Assembly: GCA_041742255.1 (NCBI GenBank)
Contig: JBGSIZ010000098.1
Coordinates: 1 to 9,056 of the forward strand
DNA: 9,056 nt
Direction: 5' to 3'
Origin: JBGSIZ01 sp041742255
GTDB lineage: Bacteria > Pseudomonadota > Alphaproteobacteria > Rhodobacterales > Rhodobacteraceae
The notes beneath the pieces are model-generated. The model did no database searches, was not told the origin of the DNA, and was given only the letters and a program-made list of their open reading frames with translations. The translations under genes were made by a program, and so were the position numbers. Positions 7,744-9,056 of this stretch are shown piece after piece. Each line of letters starts with the position of its first letter. Position 1 is the stretch's first letter.

Positions 7744-8067
7744 ATGGCGCGGATCACCTATATCGAACACGGCGGCACGGAACATGTGGTCGAGGTCAAG
7801 ACGGGCCTGACCGTCATGGAAGGTGCCCGCGACAACGGCATTCCGGGGATCGAGGCCGATTGCGGCGGTGCCTGCGCCTGTTCCACATGCCACGTTTATG
7901 TGGCCGAGGATTGGGTGGCCAAGCTGCCCGCCAAGGACGCGATGGAAGAAGACTTGCTCGATTTCGCCTACAAGCCCGACCCGGTCCGGTCACGTCTGAC
8001 TTGCCAGATCAAGGTCAGTGATGCGCTGGACGGGTTGCGCGTGCAGATGCCAGAAAAGCAGATCTGA
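7744..8067 (+). CDS. fdxE: Adrenodoxin-type [2Fe-2S] ferredoxin, ferredoxin VI-like
   Basis: This small cytoplasmic electron carrier has 107 residues. The cluster cysteines fit the vertebrate/mitochondrial-type spacing C-x5-C-x2-C-x37-C: C40, C46, C49 and C87, with an extra C44 within ADCGGACACSTCHVYV. The start ARITYIEHGGTEH and the end LTCQIKVSDALDGL...MPEKQI closely resemble Rhodobacter capsulatus ferredoxin VI (fdxE), reported as essential there; this is from memory. Such ferredoxins serve Fe-S cluster assembly or cytochrome P450/oxygenase systems; the partner cannot be told here. ATG 7744 has AAGGGG at 7729-7734, 9 bases upstream; the in-frame ATG at 7711 lacks one. The next gene begins one base after its stop, so they form an operon. 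Confidence 0.93.
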   Translation: MARITYIEHGGTEHVVEVKTGLTVMEGARDNGIPGIEADCGGACACSTCHVYVAEDWVAKLPAKDAMEEDLLDFAYKPDPVRSRLTCQIKVSDALDGLRVQMPEKQI

Positions 8068-8068
8068 C

Positions 8069-8806
8069 GTGCGCCGGGCTATGTTCGCGTTGGGGCCCCT
8101 TTTGGCCCTATGGCCGGGCATTTCCGGGGCCGAGATCACATCCGCCACCTATGCCGAGCCGACCGACGTTTACGGGCATGGCGCACTGGCAGGGGGCGAA
8201 TATGCCGGGATGACGGTGCGGATTGCCCCGAACCGTGAGATTGGCGTGGGCACGTTTCAGACTGTGTATGAGGACACCGCCCCACGGCTGGCCGATCTGG
8301 ATGGCGACGGTTTGCCCGAAGTGGTCACCGTTGTGAGCTATTTCGACCGGGGTGCCGCGATCCGGGTTTTTGCCGAGGTGCCCGCGCCGGAAAATCCGGC
8401 AGGCACGACCGTCGCCGTGGTTGCCGAAACCGCCCCCATAGGACAGCGCCACCGCTGGTTGGCGATTGCGGGTATCGCCGATTTTGACGGCGATGGGCAC
8501 ACCGACATTGCCTATGTCGATCGTCCGCATCTGAACAAGGTGTTGCGCGTGGTCACCGTGCGCCGGGAGGGTGCCAACTGGACCCTGACCGAGACCGCGA
8601 GCGCGCCGGGCCTGACCAATCATCGCTTGGGCTCTGCTGTGATCGAGGGCGGTGTGCGCGACTGTGGCACGCCCGAGATCATCACCGCCAATGCCGATTG
8701 GAGCCGGATTATCGCCAGCCGCGTGGTGTCGGGTGCCATCGTGTCCGAGGATATCGGGGCCTATGCCGGACCGGACAGCCTGCGGGCCGCGCTGACCTGT
8801 CGTTGA
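8069..8806 (+). CDS. Secreted FG-GAP/VCBS-repeat protein of unknown function
   Basis: The 245-residue product begins MRRAMFALGPLLALWPG (GTG start), a signal peptide likely cut near GISGA|E (residue 21), so it should be periplasmic or exported. Two calcium-binding-like loops typical of FG-GAP/VCBS beta-propeller repeats are visible: DLDGDGLPE (D76, D78, D80) and DFDGDGHTD (D138, D140, D142, D146). A third, degenerate repeat may surround GGVRDCGTPEIITANADW (about 194-211). C199 and C244 could form a disulfide. The GTG at 8069 is preferred over ATG 8081 because it provides the RR before the hydrophobic core; its ribosome binding site is weak, consistent with coupling to the ferredoxin, whose stop ends at 8067. 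Too short for a complete seven-blade propeller. No specific function can be assigned. Confidence 0.8.
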   Translation: MRRAMFALGPLLALWPGISGAEITSATYAEPTDVYGHGALAGGEYAGMTVRIAPNREIGVGTFQTVYEDTAPRLADLDGDGLPEVVTVVSYFDRGAAIRVFAEVPAPENPAGTTVAVVAETAPIGQRHRWLAIAGIADFDGDGHTDIAYVDRPHLNKVLRVVTVRREGANWTLTETASAPGLTNHRLGSAVIEGGVRDCGTPEIITANADWSRIIASRVVSGAIVSEDIGAYAGPDSLRAALTCR

Positions 8807-8819
8807 TCACAGCGCCGCC
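8785..8819. other. Inverted repeat spanning the convergent stop codons
   Basis: GCGCTG (8789-8794) pairs with CAGCGC (8810-8815), and beyond a C/C mismatch GGC (8785-8787) pairs with GCC (8817-8819), giving 9 pairs around a 15-base loop that holds both stop codons. There is no T-run, so a terminator role is uncertain. Confidence 0.3.
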
Positions 8820-9056
8820 GACAAAAGGCACAGAACCGCGATATCGCACATCTGCTGGCTGGCCCCCAGTATGTCCCCTGTCTGCCCCCCGATCTTGGCC
8901 CGCGCCACGGCCATGACGCCCAGCGTGGTCAGGGTGCCGACCACGGCCAGCCCCACGATCATGGATGGTATCAGGATCACGACCCCGGCCCCTGCCACCC
9001 CTGTGGCAAAGAACGCCACCGCGCGGCTGGGTCGCCCGACCCCGTGCGCCAGCCCC
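8807..9056 (-). CDS. cobS: Adenosylcobinamide-GDP ribazoletransferase (cobalamin synthase), C-terminal part
   Basis: CobS is an inner-membrane enzyme that joins adenosylcobinamide-GDP and alpha-ribazole (phosphate) in the last steps of vitamin B12 synthesis. Only the last 82 residues are in the window; the start lies to the right. The visible part contains GLAHGVGRPSRA, two hydrophobic membrane segments, and AKIGGQTGDILGASQQ, the GGxTGDxLGA motif characteristic of the family, followed by a final hydrophobic helix (MCDIAVLCLLSAAL). Its stop codon (8809-8807) directly abuts the stop of the convergent FG-GAP gene. The C-terminus appears intact. Confidence 0.92.
   Translation of the reverse strand, partial: GLAHGVGRPSRAVAFFATGVAGAGVVILIPSMIVGLAVVGTLTTLGVMAVARAKIGGQTGDILGASQQMCDIAVLCLLSAAL

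Noticed and set aside
7524..7757. N-terminal extension of the lipoprotein frame to 7757
   Set aside because: The extra 78 residues lack protein character, hide the signal peptide internally and overlap the ferredoxin start.

Overview
The window is a gene-dense, GC-rich chromosomal segment from an alphaproteobacterium, most likely order Rhodobacterales (Rhodobacter/Roseobacter group). Three things suggest this. The translated glutathione reductase, RpiA and HflK/HflC look like the forms of that group. The ferredoxin is close to Rhodobacter capsulatus ferredoxin VI. The order rpiA, gor, hflK, hflC, degP-type protease is familiar there. This is recognition from memory of the families; no search was run.

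Layout. The left edge (1-285, minus) is the N-terminal part of an iron-sulfur L-serine dehydratase. A 315-bp intergenic stretch separates it from the plus-strand block: rpiA (601-1389), gor (1507-2952), hflK (3064-4272), hflC (4272-5156, overlapping hflK by one base), a strong intrinsic terminator (5191-5220), and a Do/DegP-type periplasmic protease (5392-6894). A second strong terminator (6917-6946) can serve both strands and separates the protease from a convergent minus-strand lipoprotein with a peptidoglycan-binding domain (6963-7523). After a divergent intergenic region come a [2Fe-2S] ferredoxin (7744-8067) and, one base later, a secreted FG-GAP/VCBS-repeat protein (8069-8806). The right edge (8807-9056, minus) is the C-terminal part of cobalamin synthase CobS. 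Its stop codon abuts the preceding stop codon with no base between.

How the genes fit together. RpiA belongs to the pentose phosphate pathway, whose oxidative branch makes NADPH, and glutathione reductase uses NADPH, so the pair fits redox metabolism. HflK/HflC form the membrane complex that surrounds and restrains the FtsH protease, and the Do protease handles misfolded periplasmic proteins, so the centre of the window is an envelope protein-quality module. The ferredoxin is an adrenodoxin-type electron carrier.

No CRISPR array, insertion sequence, prophage gene, tRNA or rRNA was seen. This is mostly ordinary core genome. I did not find a new system. The items worth a second look are small: a triplicated 12-bp repeat inside an insertion of glutathione reductase, several inverted repeats in intergenic regions, the ferredoxin/secreted-protein pair, and the back-to-back stop codons.
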